Translations under genes and position numbers: made by a program | In this document: in pieces, positions 1-5,755 of the stretch | Layout of the letters: the number at the start of each line of letters is the position of its first letter | How positions within the stretch are numbered: position 1 is the stretch's first letter | NCBI GenBank assembly: GCA_948467695.1 | Contig: CAOKFJ010000057.1 | Span: 1-8,761 of the forward strand | Length of the DNA: 8,761 nucleotides | Reading direction: 5' to 3' | Origin: an uncultured Allobaculum sp. | GTDB lineage: Bacteria; Bacillota_I; Bacilli_A; Erysipelotrichales; Erysipelotrichaceae | The notes under the pieces: generated by a model | What the model was told of the DNA's origin: nothing | What the model saw: only the letters and a program-made list of their open reading frames with translations | Databases searched by the model: none

Positions 1-1356
1 TCTTGGCAAAACGGTAGGTTGTGGATTCCATCGGAGTTCCGTAAAGGGAGAAGTCGATGTTGTTCTGTGCTTTCCATTTCGCGCAGGCTGCATTGAGGTA
101 TTCCATGATGCGCTTGCCGAATTTGGTGCCGACCGGATCGGTGTGGGAGACACCGGTCATGTACCATACGGCTTCCGACAGACCGGCATAGCCAAGAGAA
201 ATGGTGGAGTAGCCGCCGAAGAGAAGCTTGTTGATGGTTTCGCCTTTTTCCAGACGGGCGAGCGCGCCGTTCTGCCAGAGAATCGGAGCGACATCGCTCG
301 GTGTATCGAGCAGGCGGTTGTGACGGATCATCAGCGCGCGGTAGCACAGGTCGAGACGTTCGTCGAAAATGCGCCAGAACTCTTTCTCATCGCCTTTGGA
401 CGAGCAGGCGATGTCAACAAGGTTGATGGTGACAACACCCTGGTTGAAGCGTCCGTAGTACTGCGGTTTGCCCTCGGCATTGACATAGGGAGTCAGGAAG
501 GAGCGGCAGCCCATAGCGGGGTAGCAGTGTCCTTCGCCGTTGACGTCGACTTTGAGCTTGAGCATCATTTTTTCCGAAATGTAGTCGGGAACCATGCGCT
601 TGGCTGTGCATTTTGCGGCAAGCTGTGTCAGGTAGTAGTACTTGCTGTCGGGATGAATGTTGTCTTCTTCGAGAACGTAGATGAGTTTCGGGAAGGCGGG
701 AGTGATGTAGTGGCCTTTCTCGTTCTTGACGCCGAGGATTCTCTGTTTGAGAACGGCTTCGATGATCGAGGCGAGGTCTTTTTTGGTCTGGGCATCTTCC
801 ACTTCGTTGAGGTACATGAAGACAGTGATGAAGGGAGCCTGGCCATTTGTGGTCATCAGTGTGATGACCTGATACTGAATGGTCTGTACGCCCTTTTCAA
901 TTTCTTTCTGTACACGCATTTCAGCGATTTCGTTGACGGTGTTTTCGTCAGTGGGCAGTCCGAGAGAATCCAGCTCTTCGCGAACTTCTCTGCGGGCTTT
1001 TTCACGGCTGATCTGCACGAACGGTGCAAGGTGCGAGAGAGTGATCGACTGTCCGCCGTACTGGGAGCTGGCAACCTGAGCGATAATCTGTGTCGCGATG
1101 TTGCATGCGGTCGAGAAACTGTGCGGTTTTTCGATCATGGTCTCGGAGATGACGGTTCCGTTCTGGAGCATGTCCTCCAGATTGACCAGACAGCAGTTGT
1201 GCATGTGCTGGGCGAAGTAGTCGGAATCGTGGAAATGGATCAGACCATTGTCGTGAGCTTCCATGATGTCGTGGGGCAGCAGGAAGCGGCGGGTGATGTC
1301 TTTGGACACTTCACCGGCCATGTAGTCGCGCTGAACGGAGTTGACTAACGGGTTTT
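1..1356 (-). CDS. nrdD: NrdD catalytic-domain exon (anaerobic ribonucleoside-triphosphate reductase, partial)
   Basis: This is an uninterrupted minus-strand reading frame of about 451 codons that runs off the left edge. It begins, reading from 1354, with NPLVNSVQRDYMAGEVSKDI and continues through HFHDSDYFAQHMHNCCLVNL, ACNIATQIIAQVASSQYGG, GEGHCYPAMGCRSFLTPYV and NQGVVTINLVDIACSS. These are signature blocks of class III ribonucleotide reductase, the oxygen-sensitive glycyl-radical enzyme that makes dNTPs in the cytoplasm during anaerobic growth. The MGCRS block probably carries the thiyl-radical cysteine; this is family recollection. The C-terminal glycyl-radical motif lies outside the window. 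No start codon with a Shine-Dalgarno is visible at the left end of the domain; the frame emerges directly from the group II intron 3' end. Two bases (1356-1355) would complete a split codon. The absence of any stop or frameshift over 1.35 kb argues that this domain is still under selection. Confidence 0.95.
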
Positions 1357-1404
1357 ATAGCGATAGGTAAGACTTTGAGGCGATCTCCGTCTTTTCCCCC
1401 GCTT
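1357..1404 (-). ncRNA. Group II intron domain VI and 3' splice site
   Basis: Following domain V, the arms AAGAC and GTCTT close a hairpin with an inner GAG/CTC stem. The sequence then runs TTACCTATCGCTAT to the intron end. The A at 1364 is the eighth base from the 3' end, the usual position of the bulged branch-point adenosine. The first exon base is the A at 1356, and the NrdD frame resumes at once. Confidence 0.75.
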
Positions 1405-1405
1405 C

Positions 1406-1439
1406 GCACCGTGCATGCGGCTTTCACCGCACACGGCGT
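1406..1439 (-). ncRNA. Group II intron domain V
   Basis: On the minus strand this 34-nt element folds as the canonical domain V. A lower stem CGCCGTG pairs with CACGGTG using one G-U pair. A two-base bulge (AT) sits on the 3' side. An upper stem GCGGT/GCCGC is capped by a GAAA tetraloop. The triad at its base reads CGC in place of the commoner AGC; both occur in bacterial introns. Domain V is the catalytic centre of the ribozyme and the most diagnostic part of the class. Confidence 0.9.
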
Positions 1440-2201
1440 TCCATCGGCGTTGATGCGCTTGACTATGCAAAATGCAGGCACCGCATCAGGCGGTATGCGC
1501 TGCGAAATTTTATGCAGGGCTTTATCCTTTCTTCGCCATATGGCGGGGCAGGCGCTTTGCATATTCAATTTCCGCAGAATGCAGAACAAGGCATCGCTGT
1601 CGACTTGAGGTCATCACTGGCTCTTCCATTACAGAAGAGATAAACGCTGCGGCCTCGGCTTTTGGGCAGCAGTTCAACGGCTTATTGTTCTTCGTCCGTT
1701 TCCCTCGGGCTGCTGCTTTTCTGTGTTCCCAGTTTTCTATCCGTGCATGCAGACGTAGGTCTTCACTATGGACCTGCCGGACTGATCAGACCCGCCATCC
1801 CGTAAAGCCTGAGCTTTGGGGGATTTCGTCTGATACGGGTGTTCATACAAACAATTCTTACTAACCCGCACCGGCGCACATGATCGTGCTGCGCATTTCT
1901 GCGCCGGAAACTGTAGATCCGTACATTCGTGAATTCGTCAGTACCCTCGGGTACATTCTGACCATATCTGCTTTATGGACTCCCGGCCTATGGGCTGCGC
2001 TTCCATCAGGAAGGTTTCGGCTCTAAAACGAGCTGCGGCAGCTGTCGGCCGTCTTTACCGGGCTTCATACATGAGCGTCTCATGCATGCCGGAGATCAGA
2101 GAGGATGTTTCGAGGCGTTGCCCTGTCATTCCATCCTTCGAAAACTGAGTTCATCTTCGCGCTATCTGCAAGAGCAGGCGCAGAAGATGTCTCTTGCGCA
2201 C

Positions 2202-2474
2202 AAGAGCACGCTCGTAGCGGTAGGTGATGTAGTTTTTGGCTACAGTGTAGAAACCATGACTCATCAGGGCGGCCTCAACCATATCCTGAATTTCTTCTAC
2301 ACCGGCTGCGCGGAGCAGGTTTTCGCATTCTTCGCCGACAAGACCGGAAATGCTGAGGATTTCTTCTTCGGTCATCTGGCCGTGCGTAGTAGCTTTGTTG
2401 GCTTTGCGGATCGCATTTTCAATTTTCGAGACATTGAAAATGACTTCTTCTCCGCTTCGCTTGATTACTTTCAT
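2202..2474 (-). CDS. nrdD: NrdD N-terminal ATP-cone exon
   Basis: The 91 codons start MKVIKRSGEEVIFNVSKIEN and run to YITYRYERAL. This is a complete ATP-cone, the allosteric nucleotide-binding domain at the N-terminus of NrdD: VIKRSGE at residues 3-9, the NAIRKA helix, and the final YITYRYERAL helix. The ATG at 2474 is preceded by AGAAAGGAG with suitable spacing, which supports the start. The frame continues a further 16 codons into the intron and stops at 2151-2153, giving a 107-residue unspliced product. The next three codons, GTG CGC AAG, read VRK, which is what NrdD proteins usually have here, but GTGCGC also fits a group II intron 5' end (GUGYG), so the exon boundary is ambiguous by 9 nt. 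The usual linker (AN-TTD...ENSNK), about 25-30 residues, is not found in any frame before exon 2. Confidence 0.88.
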
Positions 2475-2595
2475 TTGCGTGCGTCTCCTTTCTCTGACTG
2501 GAAACGCTCAGAACTGAGCGTTTTAAACATAAAATTCCCGCGAACAGGCGGGGACCTGCTAAAAGAGTGAAACTCTGATGGCGGGTTCACGGTCT
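2475..2595 (-). promoter_or_regulatory. nrdD 5' leader with nested hairpins
   Basis: About 120 nt separate the putative nrdD promoter from the ATG. On the minus strand, in order, the leader holds AGAGT-TTC-ACTCT (around 2565-2577), a GC-rich hairpin TCCCCGC/GCGGGA (2535-2554), and a near-perfect palindrome AAACGCTCAG-AA-CTGAGCGTTT in plus orientation (2502-2523). The Shine-Dalgarno AAAGGAG lies immediately after. None is followed by a U-run on the nrdD strand, so this is not an obvious intrinsic attenuator. The palindrome could be a protein operator or an RNA hairpin. I do not recognise a known riboswitch or an NrdR box. Confidence 0.45.
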
Positions 2596-2601
2596 AGTAT
2601 A
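2596..2601 (-). promoter_or_regulatory. Possible -10 box of the nrdD promoter
   Basis: On the minus strand the hexamer is TATACT, one mismatch from TATAAT and identical to the -10 boxes of the repressor and polymerase genes to the right. The hexamer at the -35 distance (around 2619-2624) reads TAGGTG, which is poor, so an activator may be needed or the promoter may lie elsewhere. Confidence 0.35.
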
Positions 2602-2969
2602 ACGGGAAATAAGCGTATCACCTACCACAGATGAACGGACCGTTTTGGCGTGATTCTCTTTCAATTCGTCCGCTCTCGCCGCTTTCTGCATAAACAAACG
2701 ACCGGATTTTTACCGGATTCAAAAAGCGATCGCTGTGTTTTCGTCACAGATGGCGACACGTATGCCCGAGTTGAGCATTTGTGAAAAGAATCGAAAGCGG
2801 TCGTTATGCATTCCCGATATATAGAGCGTCTGGAAGTGCTTTATATATAAGGAAGATTTTGAGTCATGAAGAGAGGCTGAAAAAATCGAGAATTTTTTTG
2901 TCCAAGATGGCAACTGTACGAAGATTGGCGGTATGCAAAGCGTCGGAAAAGAGAAAAAGAAATGAAGAA
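2602..2969. other. Intergenic stretch without a convincing gene
   Basis: This 368-nt AT-richer stretch lies between the nrdD promoter and the repressor terminator. Short frames exist on both strands (64-69 codons) but have no Shine-Dalgarno and no recognisable protein character. Small structures seen are a CCGGAT direct repeat near 2703-2719 and an inverted pair CTGTG/CACAG at 2733-2749, which loosely resembles a CRP/FNR-type site. AT-rich tracts (TATATA near 2818 and 2843) look promoter-like but lead to no gene. Confidence 0.5.
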
Positions 2970-3008
2970 AACCGGCAGGCGTCTTTCTGATGGAAGAGCC
3001 TGCCGGTT
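2970..3008 (-). terminator. Intrinsic terminator of the S24 repressor gene
   Basis: An 11-bp perfect inverted repeat AACCGGCAGGC (2970-2980) / GCCTGCCGGTT (2998-3008) has an inner stem TCTTTC/GGAAGA closing on a TGAT tetraloop. On the minus strand it is followed by TTTTCTTCATTTCTTT. It lies 20 nt past the stop codon of the repressor gene (stop at 3029). Confidence 0.85.
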
Positions 3009-3028
3009 CGTTTTGTCAGGGTGATGGT

Positions 3029-3640
3029 TTAGCGTCTCTGGAGCTCGGTGCGCGAATAGATCGCCTGTCCGATAATCTGAACAGGGAGTTCTTCGATTTC
3101 CTTAAGCGTGTAGACGCGGGGTTCGACTTCGTCGTTTGCAGCCTGGAGAATCCAGTAGTCTTTTTTCTTGATCAGTCGTTTTACAGTGACTTCCTCCCCG
3201 CCGATCAGAAAAATTCCAATGGAACCCGAGGGCAGATCCACGCACTGGCGGATGTAGAGAAGGTCGCCCTCGTGGATATGAGCGCCTTTCATCGAATCGC
3301 CGGTGACGCGCAGAAAATAGTCGCCGCGATCGTAGTCTTCTTCCGACACTTTTACATAATCTTCAATGTTTTCGTCGGCAAGCAGGCCGTATCCGGCTTT
3401 GACTACACCGAGAACGGGGCGGGTGTACGCAAATTTAGAGACAGCCGACATTTCGTCAAAGTTGACGTGAAGCATGTCGCTGAGCTTTTCGAGCGTCTCC
3501 TGGGAGATTTTTCGAATTTTGCCGCTGCACCAGCGGGAAACCGTGGAACGGGTTACGCCGCAATAGTCCGCAATGTAGTCGTTAGTTAAATTGTTCTGGC
3601 GTTTAAATTCGTTGAGCATCTGGGAAATATTCGGTTTCAT
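3029..3640 (-). CDS. XRE-family HTH / S24 peptidase autocleavable repressor (LexA/CI-like)
   Basis: The 203-residue transcriptional repressor has an XRE-type helix-turn-helix at about residues 8-60 (YIADYCGVTRSTVSRWCSGK) and an S24 self-cleaving domain. The predicted scissile bond is Ala82-Gly83 in VVKAGYG, with catalytic Ser116 in VTGDSMKG and Lys154 in EEVTVKRL. The spacing nearly equals E. coli LexA (Ala84-Gly85, Ser119, Lys156). The N-terminal domain is a phage-repressor type and not the LexA winged helix, so it resembles HdiR-like SOS regulators more than canonical LexA. The frame stays open upstream to 3703, but the start at 3640 is preferred because homology begins there and an extended -10 TGGTATACT ends just 6 nt before it. 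The divergent neighbour is an error-prone polymerase, so a DNA-damage switch is the likely role: RecA-stimulated cleavage would release both genes. Confidence 0.9.
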   Translation of the reverse strand: MKPNISQMLNEFKRQNNLTNDYIADYCGVTRSTVSRWCSGKIRKISQETLEKLSDMLHVNFDEMSAVSKFAYTRPVLGVVKAGYGLLADENIEDYVKVSEEDYDRGDYFLRVTGDSMKGAHIHEGDLLYIRQCVDLPSGSIGIFLIGGEEVTVKRLIKKKDYWILQAANDEVEPRVYTLKEIEELPVQIIGQAIYSRTELQRR

Positions 3641-3646
3641 GGCTTT

Positions 3647-3655
3647 AGTATACCA
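3647..3655 (-). promoter_or_regulatory. Extended -10 promoter of the repressor gene, leaderless
   Basis: On the minus strand the sequence is TGGTATACT, an extended -10 (TGn) plus TATACT. Six bases (AAAGCC) follow and then the ATG at 3640. Transcription would start at or next to the A of the start codon, and no Shine-Dalgarno fits between. No good -35 lies at 16-18 bp, which an extended -10 can tolerate. Confidence 0.6.
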
Positions 3656-3738
3656 TGACAAAAGCAAAATGCATGTTTCAAGCGCAAATTTTATGCGAAA
3701 CAATTTGTTATGAGAAGCGTAAAAAGTGCGCGATATAG
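3656..3738. promoter_or_regulatory. Probable operator region between repressor and polymerase
   Basis: The spacer between the two divergent starts is 133 nt and holds several symmetric elements. These include AACAATTTGTT (3699-3709, perfect 5-bp arms), CGCA-N7-TGCG (3683-3697) and ATGCAT. Loosely repeated AAGC-AAA half-sites sit near 3662 and 3680. An XRE repressor would be expected to bind here and act on both promoters. Which element is the operator cannot be decided from one sequence. Confidence 0.35.
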
Positions 3739-3767
3739 TTGAAGAGGATGACGAATATTCCTATACT
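3739..3767 (+). promoter_or_regulatory. Sigma-70-type promoter of the polymerase gene, leaderless
   Basis: TTGAAG (3739-3744), a 17-bp spacer and TATACT (3762-3767) make a good vegetative promoter. The ATG at 3774 lies 6 nt after the -10 box, so the transcript would begin at the start codon. Confidence 0.65.
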
Positions 3768-3773
3768 GTGATC

Positions 3774-5036
3774 ATGAAACGCATAATCATTCACAGCGAC
3801 ATCAATCACTGTTACGCACAAATTGAGGAAATGCTTCGCCCGCAGCTGCGAAATGTGCCTATGGCGGTGGGCGGAAGCGAGGAAAAGCGCAACGGAATCA
3901 TCCTGGCCAAAAACGATCTCGCAAAAGCGGCGCACGTCAAGACCGGCGAATCGCTGCGCGAAGCGAAGCGCAAGTGTCCCGAGCTTGTCATCGTGCATCC
4001 CGATTATGATGCGTACGTGTACTACACCGAAAAAATCAAGGATATTTACCGCAAATACACTGATCGGGTGGAATCGTTCGGTCTGGACGAGGCGTGGATT
4101 GATGTCACGCATTCGCAAAGACTGTTTGGAGACGGCGTTGAGCTGGCCAAACGCATTCAGGACGAAGTGTACGAAACCTTTGGCATCACGGTCAGCATGG
4201 GCGTCTCGTTCAACAAGATTTTCGCCAAGCTGGCCAGCGACCTGCTCAAGCACAAAGGCTTTGTGGTCATACGCGAGGAAGAGTATCGCGAAAAGATATG
4301 TCCTCTTCCCGTCGAGGACCTTCTGATGGTCGGCTCAAGAACGCGCAAAAAGCTCAATGAGATGCGCATCTTTACCATCGGCGACCTGGCGGCGGCCGAT
4401 CCCGATCGTCTGCAAAGGCGTTTCGGCATAATGGGCGTGCTTTTGTGGAGCTATGCCAACGGACAGGATGAAAGCGAGGTGCATGAAGTCGGCTACACCA
4501 GACCCGCCAAATCCATCGGCAACTCCAAAACGGTCGTGCATGACATTACAAGCATGGCCCAGCTGCGCGAGGTGTTTCGCGTTTTGAGCGAATCGATCGC
4601 GGCAAGACTGCGCATGGATCATCTCAAGTGCGGCAGAGTGAGCATCACCGTGCGCTCGACCGAACTCAAAAGCCGTTCGGTGCAGCACAAGCTGATGTTT
4701 TTCACCGATCTGGCCAAAGACATTCTCGAAGCGGCGATGCAGCTTGCCGCCTCGCTGAAAATGGAGGAAATCTCTTTGCGCTCGGTCGGCATTCAGGTCA
4801 CGGATCTGAGCAGCCAGATTCGTTTTGACCAGACGGATCTGTTTGGAAATCTCAATGATGTGGACAGACAGCGGCGTATGGAGCAGGTGCTGTACGACAT
4901 ACGCATTCGCTACGGTTATGATTCATGCCGCATGGCGTCGAGTCAGGTGGATGGCGAACTGACCGATTTTGATCCGCTTGGTGTGCTTCATCAGGTGCAC
5001 CCGATCGGCGCGCTCGATGGACCGATCAAGATATGA
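3774..5036 (+). CDS. dinB: Y-family DNA polymerase (Pol IV/DinB type, translesion)
   Basis: This 420-residue error-prone polymerase would copy damaged templates in the cytoplasm. The catalytic carboxylates are visible as Asp9 in HSDINHCYAQIE and Asp105-Glu106 in SFGLDEAWIDVT. The steric-gate position is Tyr14. GVSFNKIFAKLASDLLKHKG (144-162) is a family motif, and a helix-hairpin-helix-like stretch (PVEDLLMVGSRTRKKL, 179-194) follows. The little-finger domain spans about 245-350. A beta-clamp-binding motif QTDLF sits at 353-357, followed by a 63-residue tail. The frame opens at 3726, but those extra 16 residues precede the conserved start and overlap the promoter, so MKRIIIHSD is chosen. The gene diverges from an S24 repressor and is followed by a coupled small gene, which points to SOS-type regulation. 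The DinB and UmuC labels cannot be separated with certainty here. Confidence 0.92.
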   Translation: MKRIIIHSDINHCYAQIEEMLRPQLRNVPMAVGGSEEKRNGIILAKNDLAKAAHVKTGESLREAKRKCPELVIVHPDYDAYVYYTEKIKDIYRKYTDRVESFGLDEAWIDVTHSQRLFGDGVELAKRIQDEVYETFGITVSMGVSFNKIFAKLASDLLKHKGFVVIREEEYREKICPLPVEDLLMVGSRTRKKLNEMRIFTIGDLAAADPDRLQRRFGIMGVLLWSYANGQDESEVHEVGYTRPAKSIGNSKTVVHDITSMAQLREVFRVLSESIAARLRMDHLKCGRVSITVRSTELKSRSVQHKLMFFTDLAKDILEAAMQLAASLKMEEISLRSVGIQVTDLSSQIRFDQTDLFGNLNDVDRQRRMEQVLYDIRIRYGYDSCRMASSQVDGELTDFDPLGVLHQVHPIGALDGPIKI

Positions 5037-5044
5037 GGTGATGT

Positions 5045-5344
5045 ATGAAATACTACAAATACTATGTCGATGTGATTACGCTCATTTTTGAAGACGGAAG
5101 GCTGCAGCCGCTGTTTGTATGCTGGGATGACGGACGCTACAAGGTTGACCGCATCCTTTCCGTGCGCGAGATGTATTCCAAAGCCGGCGGATGCGGCATC
5201 TGCTATCTGTGCAGCATGCAGGGACAGATGCGAAAGCTGTTCTGGGAGAGAAACCGCTGGTTTCTTGAATCGGAAATCTTCGTGCCCTCCCACATCGATC
5301 CTCCAATCGAAAAGCCGAAAGATTCTCTGGCAAAAAAGACCTGA
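5045..5344 (+). CDS. Small conserved protein coupled to the Y-family polymerase, function unknown
   Basis: The 99-residue protein reads MKYYKYYVDVITLIFEDGRL, then CWDDGRYKVDRILSVREMYSKAGGCGICYLCSMQGQ, then LFWERNRWFLESE. It starts 8 nt after the polymerase stop, and its Shine-Dalgarno GAGGTG (5035-5040) overlaps that TGA, so translation is very likely coupled. The pattern W-DGR-Y-ID/VDR-R...KAGG-G-Y...G-LF-E--RWF looks like a compact beta-rich domain. I recall similar small proteins beside Y-family polymerases in other Gram-positive bacteria but cannot name the family. No membrane segment or signal peptide is seen. Cysteines at 54, 57 and 60 (CGICYLC) could bind metal, but the pattern may be fortuitous. 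A role in polymerase function or damage tolerance is inferred from position only. Confidence 0.8.
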   Translation: MKYYKYYVDVITLIFEDGRLQPLFVCWDDGRYKVDRILSVREMYSKAGGCGICYLCSMQGQMRKLFWERNRWFLESEIFVPSHIDPPIEKPKDSLAKKT

Positions 5345-5418
5345 AACGGTGCGTGCCGCTTTGACTTTTTTCATCGCCCAGGCGCCTGCGGAATGACTTG
5401 TTTGAAAATCTATTTGGC

Positions 5419-5477
5419 AAAAAGGCGGATCTTCGATCGGACAGCGCATGCTGCCGTTTTTGAAGATCCGCCTTTTT
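5419..5477 (+). terminator. Long intrinsic terminator after the polymerase operon
   Basis: A perfect 16-bp inverted repeat AAAAAGGCGGATCTTC (5419-5434) / GAAGATCCGCCTTTTT (5462-5477) has an inner hairpin CGGaCAGC-GCAT-GCTGCCG. The 3' arm ends in five T, and the A-run on the 5' side makes it potentially bidirectional. It separates the damage module from the permease gene. Confidence 0.9.
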
Positions 5478-5755
5478 CAGTTGTGAAAGCGTATACGGAA
5501 AAAGTATCGTTTTCTGCTTTTTGTAAAGGAAAAGCGGAGCGCGTCATCCGGTTTTCTCTCTTTCATGCGCCCATCTTGCGATGCCTTTGTTTTGAAAGTG
5601 GATTTTCATCGCGCGCGTCGACGGTTGGTCTTTGGAAAGACAGGGAAAATAGTATAAAGTATCGAAGAAAAGACAGGGAATTGTCCAAATATGCAAGTCT
5701 ACTGGCTGTGCCTGTACAGTTTCCGCTTTGTAGAAGAGGAGGATCTTTACCAACT
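5478..5755 (+). promoter_or_regulatory. Leader/promoter region of the uracil permease gene
   Basis: This 278-nt stretch has no gene. A 12-nt exact direct repeat AAAGACAGGGAA occurs at 5636-5647 and 5669-5680, start-to-start 33 nt, about three helical turns. A possible -10 (TATAAA, 5653-5658) lies between the copies. Candidate -35 hexamers TTGGAA (5632-5637) and TTGGTC (5625-5630) are at non-ideal distances. The second repeat also forms GACAgggaatTGTC. AGAGGAGG at 5735-5742 is the Shine-Dalgarno, 13 nt from the ATG, which is slightly long. I see no clear PyrR-binding loop or attenuator terminator. Confidence 0.45.

Larger units (their letters stand above)
1357..2201 (-). mobile_element. ORF-less group II intron interrupting nrdD
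   Basis: About 845 nt separate the two parts of nrdD and code for nothing recognisable. On the minus strand the insert opens with GTGCGCAAGAG, matching the group II 5' consensus GUGYG. It ends with a domain V hairpin (1406-1439), a domain VI-like stem and the 3' terminus TTACCTATCGCTAT, fitting the group II 3' rule of ending in AY. A domain III-like hairpin with 7-bp GCAGCAG/CTGCTGC ends lies at 1666-1716. The stretch 1440-1655, where domain IV would carry the maturase, has only short frames and no reverse-transcriptase motifs. The element would therefore need a maturase supplied from elsewhere to splice or move. The style of domain V and the 3' end resembles bacterial chloroplast-like introns; this subclass is from memory. 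The 3' boundary is well supported and the 5' boundary less so. Confidence 0.85.

Noticed and set aside
143..1348. 401-codon open frame on the plus strand
   Set aside because: It is exactly antisense to the NrdD catalytic exon, whose frame gives unmistakable family sequence. The plus frame has no known character.
1311..1864. Several 77-130 codon frames on both strands
   Set aside because: They lie over the structured group II intron RNA and look random; none resembles a maturase.
2082..2570. 162-codon plus-strand frame
   Set aside because: It is antisense to the ATP-cone exon and nrdD leader.
2733..2749. CTGTG-N7-CACAG as a CRP/FNR operator
   Set aside because: The arms are short, the spacing is off consensus and no adjacent promoter leads to a gene.
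2719..2990. Two short frames of 64 and 69 codons in the intergenic region
   Set aside because: They have no ribosome-binding site, and one runs through the repressor terminator. The composition is not protein-like.
3641..3703. 21-residue N-terminal extension of the repressor
   Set aside because: The extension precedes the HTH domain, overlaps the promoter and has no Shine-Dalgarno.
3708..4688. Minus-strand frames opposite the polymerase
   Set aside because: They are shadows of the polymerase gene, which carries all catalytic motifs in its own frame.
5393..5755. 121-residue N-terminal extension of the permease
   Set aside because: It spans an intrinsic terminator and the promoter region. 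The real start at 5756 has AGAGGAGG and family homology from its first residues.
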